The translations under genes and the position numbers were made by a program. From contig NC_089325.1 of NCBI RefSeq assembly GCF_036669915.1, positions 1,366,574 to 1,430,573 of the forward strand: DNA of 64,000 nucleotides. The letters are read 5' to 3'. Each line of letters starts with the position of its first letter. Position 1 is the first letter of the stretch. The notes under the pieces are model-generated. The model did not search any database and was not told the origin of the DNA. It was given only the letters and a program-made list of their open reading frames with translations. Source of the DNA: Pocillopora verrucosa (Eukaryota; Cnidaria; Anthozoa; Scleractinia; Pocilloporidae). This document shows positions 23,429-38,300 of this stretch, piece by piece.

Positions 23429-24200
23429 GAGCAGCTTCTAAACGTCATGAGGAAAGCTGTACCAAGAATGACTTTCAGTTTCCGTGTTCTGCTCCTAAAT
23501 TGGAACCAGTGTAACTCAGAAAAATTGTTGACAACTTAACTTTCTAAATTAGGAAACATCATCCACTTTATCGATGAGGTCTTGTCATACCTGTATGCTA
23601 ATTTTGAAGTTTGACGATAATGGCCTTAGAAAATGCAAACTTATATTTTTACTAATCACATTGAAGAACGAATCAAGTCCTAGGCAAACACCTGCTCAAA
23701 TTACGAGAGAAACTTCAGGAAGTCTTGGTTATTAAATAAAAACACTAAAATTGTGCTTAGGTCCAAGCAGAAAAAAAAAAAAAAACAATAGATGCCCTCC
23801 ACGAAGCCACCGCTGGGAGTTTTCTCCAAAGCTTCCTTATTCCTTAATTGTAGAGGTAAACATTCAACAAATTTAAAGCCAAAAGGCTGTAAATTTAATA
23901 GGCAAGCAGAATAAACTCAGCACATGTAATCCCAAAACTAAAATCTCCCAGAAGATGCTCAGTTTTAGAACAAGATCTGCTTTGTGTTATAAGCGTTAGA
24001 AATTAATGGCACGCAGATTTAAACACTGCCACAAACAAGTAATATTCCACAATACAAAACATCAACTAGAGAATTAAATTATTACCTTTCATCCTGAGGA
24101 AAATGGGCTTAACAATGATGCTTTTCAGCGTATTGGACATTTTGAAGAGCGCTTTACTGCACCCCGACAACTAATGCCTTTTTTATGTCTATGGTAATTT
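23429..24200. other. GPCR upstream region
   Basis: No gene or repeat was recognised. It lies between the GPCR start and the left edge of the segmental duplication and includes a poly-A tract near 23771. Confidence 0.35.
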
Positions 24201-24768
24201 TGTGGGATGTGTTGCAGCTAAAACAAGGTCCAGGTTCAGTTCAGGGAATTGGTTGGCGTTGATTGTCAGTCGGCCAAATACTCCTCTATCCAGATAGATG
24301 TAGTCAGGTGCTTTGGTCTGGTTGATTAAAAACTTATACCTTCAAAATGCAGCAAAGGGAAAAAGAATAAAACTACAAGCTGAGCCAATAATCAATTGAT
24401 GAAAGAAAAAAACAGGAGTTATTATATAATTGTGAGAACATTTATTGGATGCGGAAACGATTATTGCTTTTTTAATTTATTTCAACGATAATGGCCTCTA
24501 ATAACCCGTTGTCATTGTAAAGACAATTGTCTGCTGTCTTGACACCGCTCCAAAAGAAAAAAATGGATGTTTAAGTGGAACTGTCATTCGCCAGCAGAAA
24601 AACAGTTTCAGCGCTAGGGCAACGGAGCAAAAAAGAAAAATTGTAAGGGAGGGAAAATTACAGGAAGACAGATAATCAATAAAAGTTGCAGCGAAATTTG
24701 CAATAGTCACATATTGAATAATCCGGCGGGGATTCTGCCGGAAAATTAACATGGTAGTCACGTCTTAA

Positions 24769-24980
24769 TCCTTTAACCTCGGCTAAGAGTGATGAGAATC
24801 TAATTTCTCCTCACAGTATCACCTCTGAATCACATTTTAAGGTCATGAGAGTTATGGATTTAATCAGCGACTAAGAAAAAAGATATTGATTGTTAAACGA
24901 ATTCTCCTTAATTGTCAGCACCTTAGGAAATGTATAGAAGATTATAAAGAATATGCATATTAATGTTTGGGTGTAAAGGG
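24769..24980 (+). repeat. family M repeat in duplication copy A
   Basis: Runs from CCTTTAACCTCGGCTAAGAG to TTTGGGTGTAAAGGG. The orthologous element in copy B is at 43479-43689, so it was present before the segmental duplication. Confidence 0.65.
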
Positions 24981-26739
24981 AGAAGATCTTAAAGAGACTA
25001 AAACCACAGACATCATCTCATCGACCAACAATTTTCAAACTGAAATGGATTAAGATTATTTTTGGCCAAATTACAAAATTTAAAATAATTCCATGTCAGA
25101 AATAGGCTAATCTTTCATTCCCTACTTGGTAATATGTGTAAGGAAGTTGGGTTTTCAGAAAATCACTTTTGAAAAATCGCTTTCATACTCAAAGCGACAG
25201 TATATGTTACATTTTTATGTGCCGTGGAGGGTTTTTTCCGCCTAAAATTTCTCTTTATTACCGGTGTAAATTGAAGAATTGTTTCACGTGTACAAAAGTG
25301 TTTGCGTGGCAATTAAAGTTTGCACCTTAGAAAAGCGAGTTTTAAGAACTCCCGTCGACCAATTGTGGCCCATTCTTCTCTAATTTACAGCGATGTCACC
25401 TCAAAATTTGCCCTTTTATCAATTATGTCTGTCGCATTCAGTCCGATGAGCGACGAAGAAAGACTTAACTAATTCACATTGTCAAATACCAAAATAAGAA
25501 AAGATTCAACGGTAATAGAGATATAAATTAATTCACCGCGACATAGATTTTACGCCGTAGCGCCCGGACGAACTATTGTACACTATTTAGTGAGCGAGTT
25601 CCAGAGATTAACTTCAGTGTTACACAGAGTGAACTTAGCTTTCCGTGCCACCACATAACTAAAATAAAATAAAGAACGTGATTCCGTGCTAACTACGGTT
25701 TACCATGTGGGCCTTAATTCTTCAAAATTGACATGTGTTTTTTCCTTCACAACGCAAATAATATAATTACTATCTGTTTTTGACATCGTTCCTTGTTTTT
25801 CATGGTATTTAAATCCAAGATGAATTGCGCCGAGTTGATGCTCACGTCAGGTTGTTCGTAATCTGCTAAGCGTTTTGAATCTTTGTTTTCCCTGGCATGG
25901 GAAAATCAAGAACAAGAGAATGGTGATCAATGAGACGAGGTTTAAGGCAGGATTAAGAGCCCTTTCATTATGTTAGGAATGTAGTTCTCGTGAGTTTACA
26001 TTTTAACGTCAACTTGTTTATACAAGTCAGTGATTAGTTACTCTAACATCTAAATGGTTATTTATTTTCTGGTTTCGACTTCGTCTCACCGTCTCGACGT
26101 TGGCTACTTTTGAATTCTAAACAAATTTCTTTTCAAGAGAAATTAAAAGTTAAAAAAACGTCCAATTTCAAATTATTGCTCAAGGAACACTAAGATCTTA
26201 AGGTCAAATTAAGACCACGTGCAGCTAGTGTTCCTCTGGAAAATCGTGATTGATAAAAAAATTATTCTGAGAGCTAAAACCGGATTACTCTTCCCTGACC
26301 TCCTTAAATAACTACAATTAGAGGCAAAATAAGTTGGCACGCCTTCCCTTAGTGGGTGGTCAACAGCTCCCCGCTAAACATAATAAAAAGAAATCTTCCC
26401 TAAGTTTATTTAAATTCCCCCATTTTCCCCCAAACAATGCTTTAAGAAATTAGCGACCATTTTGTTATGACCAACAGCACTGTAATGGGAGAAAGGGGTA
26501 GTAATATGAAAGTTAGAGAAAAAAAATATTTATGTATCTGTAGCAGTGGTGCTCGGGAGGGATTTCATCCTCTCTTGTAATAGTAGAGTGTGCCAAGACT
26601 CTACCACTCATTCTAGCTCTATTCGTTTGCCCTGGTTTTGTTAATACCAAAATAACAGATCATGGAACTCTTATTTGTGTTTTATACACCGCACCCGTTA
26701 CGGCTTGTTCGTGGTCAACAGTTTGTTTCTCCTCTGCTC

Positions 26740-29080
26740 TTAATATGAGCAAGACCAGTAGTGAATTAAACCTCATTTTGTTGTTCTTTAAAATCATTCC
26801 TATGCAATTTGGTTTCCATGCGGCTCATTTTGACTACTCCTTAAACTCCCTTGACCAGTGTTATGCAACCAGTCTTAACACGTTCTACCATCGCCCTGTT
26901 TCTTATGGCATAATTTCAACAGTCTAAAAGCAACAATCACGCTTTTTAACCTCATTAATGCGTGACAACGAAGCCTTCTGGCAACTGATGGCCTTTCAGT
27001 TTCATGTCTGTGATAATTTACTAGGATGTGTTGAAGCCAAGACAAGGCATGGGTTTAATTACTGAGGTTTGGCTCGAGGAATTGGTTTGCATTGACTTTC
27101 TTAAATATAACCAAGACCGTGCAGTAGTTGATTCCCTTCATTTCGTTGTTCTCTCAGTTTATTCCCTCACAGGCGGTTTTCAATACGGCTTATTTTAATT
27201 TGGCTTCTGCTCAATGTATTTTCACCGATGTTACGTAACCAGCTTAATATTTTCTACAATCGCCCTGTTTCTTATGGCATAAATTCAACAATTAAAGGCA
27301 ACAATCGCGCTTTTCTACCTCGTGTAGCAATACTCGATAACAGCGTGACAACTATCCCTTTTCCAAGAATTGGGAGTTATTTTGATAACCGCAGAATATT
27401 CCAAAAAGCATGGCCCAAGTGATATAATTAGTGAAGTGTCAGCGTACTAATGAGAAAGAGAAACAAAACTAAGTGAAAACAAAAAGGGAGAAGACGAAGT
27501 AGCTGACAAATTATTTAAAATCCTTCTTCGATCTGTTTCAGACAAGATTAACATTTCCAGAAAGGAACTTTCCTGTTGGTCGGTCAACGTGAAGCAAACA
27601 GTTTTCAAATAGTGCCCATTTTGGTTGCCCCTTAACCTCCCCTAGGCCTTGTTGCGTCACTAGTCTGAACATGTTCTAAAAACTTCCTGTTACTAATGGC
27701 AAAATTTCAAGAAATTACAGGCAACAATCGCACCCTTTAACACCGTTTAAGCGATATTTGACTCTTTTCCTAGAATTCAGAATTATTTTGATAACAGGAT
27801 AATCCAAAGAGTGCGGTGCATGCTATGCTTTGTCAAAGTATTAGCGTACTAATGCGAGAGAGGAACAAACCTAAGCAAAAACAAAAAAAAATGGAGAAAA
27901 ACAACAGACGCAGCGGCTAACAAGTAACTTAAGATCCTTCTTCGATCTCATTCGGAGAAGAAAAACAGGTTCATAAAGGAACATTTTGGTTGGTCTTGAA
28001 ACACAACGCTATGAAGCAAGAATAATTCCCATTCTGGTAAACTTTTTACTCTTCAGCAGTGCTGCGTCACCAATCTTAACATGTTCAAGAATTTTCCTTC
28101 TTCGGAGGGCATGATTCCGAGAAATTACTAAAAATCGCTCTCAATTACCGCATAACAACTAACCGTTTTCCAAGAATTCGGTAATATTTTGATTACAGGA
28201 TAATCCAAAAAGCAGGGTGAAGTTACTCAATTAAAAAAATATCAGTGTACTTATGCGAGAGAGGAACAAAACTAAGTGAAATCAGTTAGCAAACAAATAG
28301 GAAACTTTCTTCGATTTCATTCAAAGAAGAAAAACAGGTCCGCAAAGGAAGGTTTGGTAGATCTTTCAACACACCGCTACTGTTGAAGCAAACAACTTTC
28401 ATTAATGCCCATTTTGGTAACCTCTTAAGCTCTTTTCTACAGTGTTGCGTCACCAATCTTAAAATGTTCTACAATTGTCCTGTTTCTAATGACATAATTT
28501 CAAGAAATCAAAAGCAAAAATCGCGCTATATAACTGCGTGACAAATAACCCAGAATAATCCAAAAAGGAGGGTGCAAGTTATACGCCATGTATTAATGCA
28601 ATATAGAGAAACGAAACTAAGCGAAAAAAAAATGAAAATAATTGGCGAAGTAGCTAACAAATAACTTAAAATCCTTCTTCGATCTCCACCAGAGAAAAAA
28701 AAAGGTCCTCAAAGAAATTTTTTTGTTGGTCTTTCAACACCTTTTGTAGGTAGCAAGAAGCAAAGAGGTCTCAGGAATATTGCCCATTTTGTTTGCCACC
28801 TAACATCCCTTTAGCAGTGTTGCGTCTCTAGTCTTATTATGTTCCTAAATCCTCCTGTTTCTAATGGCATAATTTCAACAAATTGTCAAAAAACAATCTC
28901 ACTCTATAACCACGTGATAACTAACCCTTTTCCAAGAATTCGGAGATGTTTTAATAACTGGATAATCCAACAAGCACGGCGCACGCTATGCAATTATAAT
29001 GTAACAGCGCACTAATGATGAGAGGGAAAACACAATTGAGCGACAACTAAAAAGGAGGAAACAACACGTGCAGTAGCTAA
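26740..29080 (+). repeat. ~0.37-0.42 kb satellite array, copy A
   Basis: Successive units are marked by CCTGTTTCTAATGGCATAAT-like blocks at about 26897, 27263, 27683, 28096, 28479 and 28853. Each is followed by TTTTCCAAGAATTCGG, GATAATCCAA and GAGAGGAACAAA. The units are diverged and non-coding. Confidence 0.75.
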
Positions 29081-29369
29081 CAAATGTTTGAAAAAGTACA
29101 TATTCGATGTCCGTCAGAGAAGAAAAAACATGTCCAACAAAATGGTGAGGAGGTGACCATGGCTTTGTTTATCCAACTTATTAACTGTCGGTAGTTCCTC
29201 CAAAAAGCAGCTTTGGGTGGTATAAGCCTAATCTCTTTGCCAGAAGATTTATCAGGTAACCTTTTTGTCATTTAAGCATGTTCTGACTGCTTCTGTTCGC
29301 ATTCCGTTCTGAGAGCTTGGGATCAGAGGAGCTTTCAGCAAGTTTGCAACTTGTGCATACTGCCACAGG

Positions 29370-32300
29370 ATGAGCTTAAAGAGGTTTTTCGGGCTGTTTA
29401 CTTTCCTAGTGATTTGTCTCCAGCTGTGTCTGTCAAGCAGTAAGTTTCCCGTTAGTTTTGTAGCCGGTTTGATCTGATATTTCTATATCATTTAGACAAA
29501 TGTCAGTCTCACTGCTACGTTTGCTGACAATGCTTTTGATCAATTTTAACAAGTTGAGATGCACGTTACGTGGATAAAAGAATATAGTAGTATTTTTCTA
29601 TCTCTTGCTCATCCAACTCTGAGCTACTTTTTAAGTTTTAAGCTGGTTTACATGGTAGACGGATCCAAAAATACTAGGTTACCAATCTGAAACAATGCCC
29701 AATGGACTGTAAAGCGGCTCTCGGCTGGAGAATAACACATGTACCTGCGCAAACTACGTCGATTTTAGCTTCTTGACCACAAGAGTCGACGCACAAACTA
29801 TAAATTGTAATATTTAATGTGCCTCCATTGTTCATTTTCTCGTTCAGAGTTAAGCAATTTTTTTTAACCCGAGGGCTCAAAGTCACCCCTAAGTCCTTCT
29901 TTTCAGTCTTATGAATATTGATAAGTCAATGCATGTCAAGATCATTTTTCTTAAGGCTGTAGAAGCAAGAATTGTGCGTGGAAACAACTGTTTCAAATAT
30001 TCTCTTCTAAATGGAGTAAAATTATTCAAAAGACACTGATTATAGCTAACTACACTTAAATACTAACATTTTAATTTTCTTATGTTCGGAATTAAAACAG
30101 ATAACCTGTCAATGATATTTCTTTTAGCAGATGTCTACCAAGCTGGAAAGGTTAATATAACTGACACCTCTCAAAACAATCATGGTTGCCAGTCCGTCTC
30201 TTTCAAAACGCAGTTCCAGGGCTCAGGGGACGTCCAGGTCTTTGTTACTCTTAGCCATGGCAACAAACATATCAAAATCCACGACCCGGGAGCACTGTGG
30301 GTGAAATCGATCTCTGCGTCAGGATTTAAGGTTTGCGTACGCGAGGCAGGAAGTGGTTCAGCAGGTACGTCTGTTATCAACTGGCTCGCATTCCAGGGGT
30401 CTCATCAAGGAATTAAGTCTGGCACCGTGGACTTTGATGAATGGACTACAAGAACACAGTGCAAACGAGTATCGATCATTGATAACCACAATAGTGTAAG
30501 TATCATCCGCAACTTGCTTAGTGTGTTGTTCAATTAGTACTTTAACATGTCTGCCTAGAACTTTAATTAGAAGCCGAGGAAGCTCTGAATATAGAAATTG
30601 AGCCAAAATAAAACGATCTATGCAACAACAATGAAATAACATTTAAATATGAAGTGCTGTGTGAGTCTAACTGCCTTTATGATGAGGTTATATAGCAACA
30701 GCTTGGTTTTTAATGATTGCCAGCAGAATAGATCTTTTTTAAAGATAGTACACCTGTACGGTTTGGCTGCCAATATGCTGCTTGATTTGAAAAATTCACA
30801 GAAACACGTTTTATTCAAATGAATGCAAACTCCAAAATCAACTTACCACTGATATTGCTTAATTTTCACTGATAAGTACAAAGCAACAACGATGGATAGC
30901 GAGACATTAGAATTCTCTCTTTCTAAATCACTGCTTTATTTCCCTCTCATTCAATTACAGGGTTTCAAGAACAAGCCCCAAGTGTTTATCACTGTTCAGC
31001 ATAAGCATGCAGACAGATCTTATGATTCTATGAATCTTTGGCTGGAAGATGTCAAGAAAAACGAGTTTCATATATGTATGAGAGAATTTATGGCGTTTGA
31101 TGGCATTCATTCGGACCTAAAAGTGGTATGCAGTTTTCAAAATTTAACGATAAATGGATTGCGTTACTCTCAGACTGTAATGTTGTTCGTCACTAAGTAT
31201 TATAATCCCATGTATATAATGCCTTGAGGTCCATCGTATGGCGGAAATTTTGTTGTTAGTTCTTTCCTTTTTCTACTGTTCGCGTGTCTTCTTTATTTGT
31301 GTCTTTAGGCCTTTTCTTCCATTAAATCAAACCTGCTTAGTTTTTTTTATGTGGATAGATTGCAATAATTACTATCTGTAATTTCTTCCATTTTTCTATT
31401 TGATTTATTCCTTTGGCTTCCACAGCATTGGTTTGCATATGACGTTCTACCTTCTAACTGGAACTTCACTGAAGAAGGGAAGATTCATTTCGCCGGAAAC
31501 GGAGCTCCATTACGAAAAAATAGTTATGCTTTTTGCCAGGTAGGAATAGTCATCTTGATTTTTTTTAATTGTTTTAATTCTTTGTTGCTATTGTTGTTGT
31601 TTCTTTTCTGTTATCGATCGCAACCAAGTTAATAGGATATTTTGCCTTTTGATTTCAACGTTTCAAACACATTGAGGTCAAGGGAGAACTCTACAGGCTT
31701 AATTTTCATGACCAGGTCTATCGCAGAAAATTTGAATTTTCGTATTTTGTGCACAAAAACAGGATTTGAAGTTTGAAAACCCATTTTACGAGCCGCCTAC
31801 AGTCTTGATATCTGGAAGTTATGAAAATACCACAAGTGCATCGTGGAGAAACTCAGATGATCGCTGCAACAACGCTGTAAACGTTTGGATAGAGGTAACA
31901 GACTAATACGAGCTACTTTTGTCATTCTCCTTGTATCCTTTAGTCGTTTGTTTCTCTGTTTTGTCATGGTTTTTTTTTTTTGCATTTTTTGTCGCTCTCT
32001 AGTCTAAATTTTTGGTTTTTTGTTGTTGTTCTAAGAGAAAAAGAACATTTGTTAATAAAGGAATCAGGAGCTGTAATACAAGGCATACAATAAAGATTGA
32101 GAAATTAATTACAAAGGATGTCGTCTTTCACGCCTTAATTTCGTTAAAAGGCTTGGAAATCACACAGCACAGATGTCAGTTTTACTTGGGAAAGGCTTGA
32201 GAACTTTAAACTGAATTTAAAGTGATTACTTTTTCTGTTGACCAATTTTTTTCTAATTGTCTTTGCAGGAGATCAGCCGGTCAGCGTTTAAAGTCTGTGT

Positions 32301-35300
32301 CAAGGACAGCCAAGGACTAAGCAAGTCTCATGACCCAATAACCGTACATTATGCTGTCATTGGAGGTGGGCAATAGACAGATAATTTAAATTGTTTAACC
32401 CACGTCTTTCCACCAACGGCAAGGCATGTCAATAATTTATTCCAAGTAATGAGCTGACACAAGGACTTGCCTTAACTAAGATACCACTCATCCAGCAGAA
32501 CTTGAAAAACGTTTTGAAAGTTCCTTTTACAAGGAGACTTTATATGGTTCTTAAGTTTGAACACCAATTATTTAAAGATAATTTTCCCAGATTTCGATCG
32601 TTTTCAGACATAAAGTGTAGTCAATTTAAGACTACCCTAGCAACACTATAGCTCTGAGTTCCCCTTTGATTTTCGCTTTATGAACCCAAATTTGGAAAAT
32701 GAGTTTAATGGCCCCATATTTCGTCAACAAATTGCTAACAACCTATCAAGATTCACCTACTAACCAAGACTTTTTTTGCCTCAATTCTCTCTCATTTTTC
32801 TCTCTCGCCTTTAATTCAAGGTGGCCCACTAACCTTATGTACTGATTCTTCTCAAAACTCTGGAGAAAAAATGAATCTTGATGTGCTGCTTTTAATTTAA
32901 GTTAATTAAAGAGGGGTCTCCGAATATGTTTGTTCACAAGTTTGTTTTGAATTTGATTTCTTTTTTAATTCATGGAATACTCAAGGGTGTTTTTTAAGGT
33001 TGTTGCCGTATTCTAGTATTGCGATTAAAATCTCAGAAATAAATTACCACATGTTGAGGGGAGTAACAATAATCCTAATAACTTAATGTTGTGGAAAGCA
33101 GAAAAATTGAACCCGTTAGGATAGTTAGTCTCTTATTTAATCCTCACCTTTACGGTAATAAAGCACTGTAAAGACTGCTTACTTGGTGGTTATATTTGAT
33201 ACTATTCCAAAGACCTTGACCCGTGCATCAACGTTACATGCGATTACTTTGCTGTCTGCAAGGCATTCGACGCATTTGACGCCCGTTGCGTGTGCGAAGA
33301 AAACTGCCCTTCATATGAAGAACAAGTGTGTTCTTCTAACTCGACTACGTTCAAAAACAAGTGCATATTTGAGCTGGAAATGTGCAGACTTAAGAGCAAC
33401 CACACTCTGTATCATCCTGGAAGTTGCACGGGTAAGAAGAGATGTTCTTTTTTTGAGTGCCATTGCTGGCATGTTTTATGTGTATAGGGCCAGGAGCGTT
33501 TCATGTTGCTTACAGGCACAAAAAGGAGCCCACTAATGAATCTTTAACACCACTGCTTAATTCAAGAAATGATGAAAGGCGAGGATATCCTACCATACTA
33601 GGACACATAAAGTGGCACTCAAATATCTATGGAAGACATTTGTTTGATTTTGGTGCCTTAACTTTTGTTCTTGTCACTGTGTGACGTTTTACAACCGGTC
33701 ACAGCTATACGTGATTTTCGAGATAAGTAAAGACAAATCACAGAGTTATAGCCTCAGCACTGAAAGGATCGAAGTGTATATATTTTTTGGATTTAGGATT
33801 TTTGATCAATTTTGGAGTGTATACAGTTTTTAGGAAACGGTACCATCAGATACCAGCGTCATGACGCAAACCATGTTTGTTAAGAGAGAATGAACAATAC
33901 CTATCACACCATATGGTTGAAGGTTGAAATATTTTAATGTTGCTTAAGGTTTTCCTGTTCAGAGAGGAAGGGTTGAGCTGAGGAGAGATGTTTCCTGGGC
34001 TGAAACAGCTTGCGAGTTGGTGACCTTCCCACCATTTTCGTTCTATCCCGACAAGGAGGTGCACGTTCAGATAACTATCAATCACTGGAACTCCACTAGG
34101 AGGAATTTCGTGCACGAAGCCACCGTCTCGTGGGTGGAAAATGTCAATTACCAGAATTTCAGGGTTCGTTATCCTTTAATTACTAGACATAAATGATTTA
34201 ATTTTGCTACTCTTGTTACTTCGTCACTTGAAGGTTGATTTCTTTTAAAAGTAGTTTGGATTTCGTCGAGATTAGTAACACCGTTTCTAAGGTGTTCACC
34301 AAATTTTTTGTTCTTTTTTTAAAGGTTTGTGCAACGGCTGCAGGACGAAATGACCGTGATACAAAAGAATTTGCGACCGTCGACTGGATGGCTTACCAAG
34401 GAGCTCCAAATGGAGGTGTAACAGGAAATACACGTATTCCAGAATGGTGGACTGGAACGAGGTGCATAGAAATTAATCTGCCAAAGGTGAGTGTTCCTTT
34501 ATGTTTACCGAAATTCTAAATTGATCTGGATGATGTCCTCTGCGATTTCCTCTCCCCTCTTCAGATGGAAGGTTTGAATATTATTGTTTCTATTAACAAC
34601 GACGATGATAAAGGCACTTGCAAAACCTCCGCCAAATCTACAAAATGATTTTGCAGTTTTGGATGATACCTAACGGAATGGTTAAATATGACTGACCTTC
34701 ATTCTCTTTAATTAGCAACTAACAACCATGAATTCTTTACAAAGGACAAATTTGCTGCTACACCCTTAATTCTGGTGACAGCAGATCACGTAACTTCAGC
34801 TTACAAGCACGACGCCGCCAGTCTGTGGGTAGAAAATGCTACCAGTTCTACCTTTCACATTTGCCTCCGAGAGTTACAAAATTATGACGGTCTCCATGAG
34901 GACATTCTCGTGGTATGTATCAACTCAATATCTGCAAACAGCCCGAGCAGTGTGACTTTGTATTCAGAAATCACAAGTTTCGTAAAGTTTTTCAGTTTGA
35001 TCGTGTATTTGCCTTTTCTTCCATTTTTTTACTAGTTGTTTGCTTGTTGTTTGTTTCATTTGAGCATTTTTTGGGATCAGCCATTTACTCAGGAAGATTG
35101 GTCGATAAACCATTGGTCCAACAAAATACCCTTCTCGAAAATCAAGATAGGTATTCAGTCGGGTTTTTTTCGAGCAAAAATTTCGGATACCTTTCATGAG
35201 GGAAACAAAATCGGTCTTAAAATTTAAGTTGTACATTCCGACCGAAATTGCCGAATTTGCATGGTTTATAGTAAAGAAACTTTGTATCAAGGCGTTGTTT

Positions 35301-38300
35301 GAATTTTTCTCTCTAGAACTGGATGGCTTTTGAAGAAATTCATCGCCCGCTTTTTTCTGAAAGTAGAAAAATCGACTTTCCTAACAACAGCTCTGTTTCT
35401 GCAAACTACAATGGCGCGTTCTGCAAGGTAGGCTGCACATGAGGATCTATGTTGAACAAGCATGTTATGGTTTCTGCCTTGATTTAGTACTAATAATTCT
35501 GGTTACCCTCTCAATTTTCTCTTATTTTATCATCGTGTTCATTCTTCACTTTTTAGTCGGCATGAAAAGCCTCACCTGGCTTAACGTGTAACGTGATTGA
35601 GTGAAGATTTTAGTGAAGATTTTAGTAAAACACTTATGGATTGCGTGATAGATTTCCTGTTAACGGTTGTCTTTGTTGATCTTTTTTCCTTCTGATTATT
35701 CGTTTACTGTTTCTTTGTTTGCTTTTCCCTACAGGATGTGCAGTTCTTTAAGACTTATGACAAGGAACCTACGGTAATAATCGCCGCGAATCACAATTTA
35801 GAAGGAAACAACCTAAAGCCAAAGTATATATCTGTTACAGCTTGGATAGAGGTATTTTTTCCCTGTTTTCATTTAACTATTTGATAATTTGTCCTATGTA
35901 TATGCAATTTCTCCATCCATTTAGTTAGCCATACTCTAACTGTGAAGTGTTCAGATGTGAGCCTAGTCCTTGTTCTGCCATGGGCAAATACCCATCTAAG
36001 GGTTCCCCCGTAATTGAATATATTTTTTTTTTGTAGCATATCAAGACATCAGAATTTCGTATTTGTCTCAAGGAGTTGTTCGCTGATCAACATGACCCTG
36101 TTACTGTGTCTTACGTTGTCCTGGCGGGTAAGCACAACGATGAATGAAACAAAGTTATTATTGTATAAGTTACCCTATTTAACAGTTTGGCACCGATAAA
36201 TTAACTGAACTTTATCTCTGATGTTTTTTTGGCTTAGACGTATGTAAACCAGGCTGGTCATACTTTTCTGGCTTTTGCTACTCCACCAGTAAGTCGTGCA
36301 AAAACTGGGTCGAGGCGCAAAAAGCCTGCCAAAAATACAACACCAGCCTCATCACCGTAAAAAATCAAGAAGCAAATGTTTACATACAGCACCGTTTGAA
36401 TGGAGATAGAGGATGGATCGGATTTAATGACAGAGATACCGAGGGTATATTTGTTTGGGCTGGTAACCAGCAAAGCAACTTTACTTACTGGGCTCCACAT
36501 CAACCCAACGATTTCCGACTGAACGAAGACTGCGTTCACACTTTGGGAGTTGGACATAAATTTACATGGAATGACGTAAATTGCAAGAGCTGTCATAATT
36601 ACACATGTTCAGAAGGTAAATACATTTTTTCTTCGGCAAGAGCATATTAGTTTAATTATTAACGGTTGCTACCGTTGTTCAGTGCTGCGTTGCTGTTGTT
36701 GTTTACTCATTCAAATTTTTCTCTACTATAAGACCTTGATGAATGCAAAGGAAATTATCATGATTGCAGCAAGAATGGGATTTGTACAAACACTGAGGGA
36801 TCATACAACTGCCACTGTGCCAGAGGGTATAGCGGTGATGGTTGGAATTGTACAGGTATTGATGAGGAGTTCACATTCACAAACTCGGCTTAGAACTGTA
36901 ACGATAGGTTTGAGTCCATTGCCACTAAACAAAATTAATAACCCGTGTTAACTAACTGCATGTATTTGAATGATTGATTGACTGATTGATTGATTGACCA
37001 TCTGACTACTGACTTACTGAACAAATGCATAAAAGGCCATCACCTGAATCACCTAATGACATATACCGAGATCATAATCATTTTACATTTACTTTTAATT
37101 TCTACAGACTTATTTTAGTTCATTATTCTGATTGTGCAAATTTGACCTGCATTTGCCGAGCCGCGTTAAAATAAAACGCTTCGATGTAACAAACTGTGCG
37201 CATGTTGCAACTTTTTATGTAACTTGTCTTTTCATTCCTTTGGCAGACAAAGATGAATGTTCTTTAGGTCATAGATGTCATAGTAATGCCACGTGTCAAA
37301 ACACAATTGGATCGTATACATGTTTTTGTGTTAATGGTTACACTGGCGATGGAATAAACTGCACAGGTACATTGTACTTGAGGTTGAAAAAATCAGGTTG
37401 AAGTTATTCTTAGTTTCATTCTCAAAGCGGATCACACACCTATTGTTAAAAGTTAATGATATTCCATGCCCCATAAAGAAGTTTTCAGCAACCTTATTCA
37501 CAAACCTATCGAACACGTGATGATGGATGAAAGATGAACTCTTCTTGCTAATTAGTGGAGGCTACGATATAGTTTTCAGCCGAAATTCGGGAATATTTTC
37601 ATGACGTAGACGTTTAGTGCTAAGTAAGCAATATGAACGATGAATGGTCCCTTATGGAATAACTTGTATCTGTGAGGTCTCCGTGACAGCCCTCTCTGGT
37701 CAATGTTTAAAAACGGCATTTAAGAAAACTACAGAGAAGGTTCTTATTGACCGTGCAAATCTCTAATGTACATTTTTCCCCTCATGCAGATGTCGATGAA
37801 TGTACGCTAAACAGTCATAACTGTGATGCCAACGCGCAATGCACCAACACTTTAGGATCATTCATGTGCCATTGTAATCATACGGCTCACTACTATGGAA
37901 ACGGGACGACCTGTCATCCTTTCAGTAAGTCCTTGAACGTCTGATAATTTATATATCATGGTTAGTCGGAAAAACGGTAATCGTGACCTTGTTCGATGCT
38001 ATGGGTCTACTAAGGAGGAGCGAGAATGTGGGTGAGGGAAATTCTGCGGAGGTCACGCAATACTTGTTTTGTTTTATTTTTTTCCTCTTCGAAAAGAGAA
38101 GAAGCAAGCATGTCGATCAAGTCTCGAGTTCTTCTTTGGACGTGACGTGGTTACCACAGGAAATTTTATACATCACTCACGTCTGTTCATTTTTTTATCC
38201 TTCAGGAGGACTTGCTGACTCGAAAATCATTGGAGCAGACACCAAAAAAATGTCCCAGTTACATTCCTGGCTACATTCACGCTTGCAGAGCCCGTTGAAA

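Larger units (their letters stand above)
24200..29080. repeat. 5' flank of segmental duplication copy A
   Basis: Matches 42940-48130 at high similarity along its length, for example around the block ATTTATTGGATGCGGAAACG at 24441 and its counterpart near 43139. It contains a family M element (24769-24980) and the ~0.4 kb satellite from about 26740. No gene was found in it. Confidence 0.8.
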
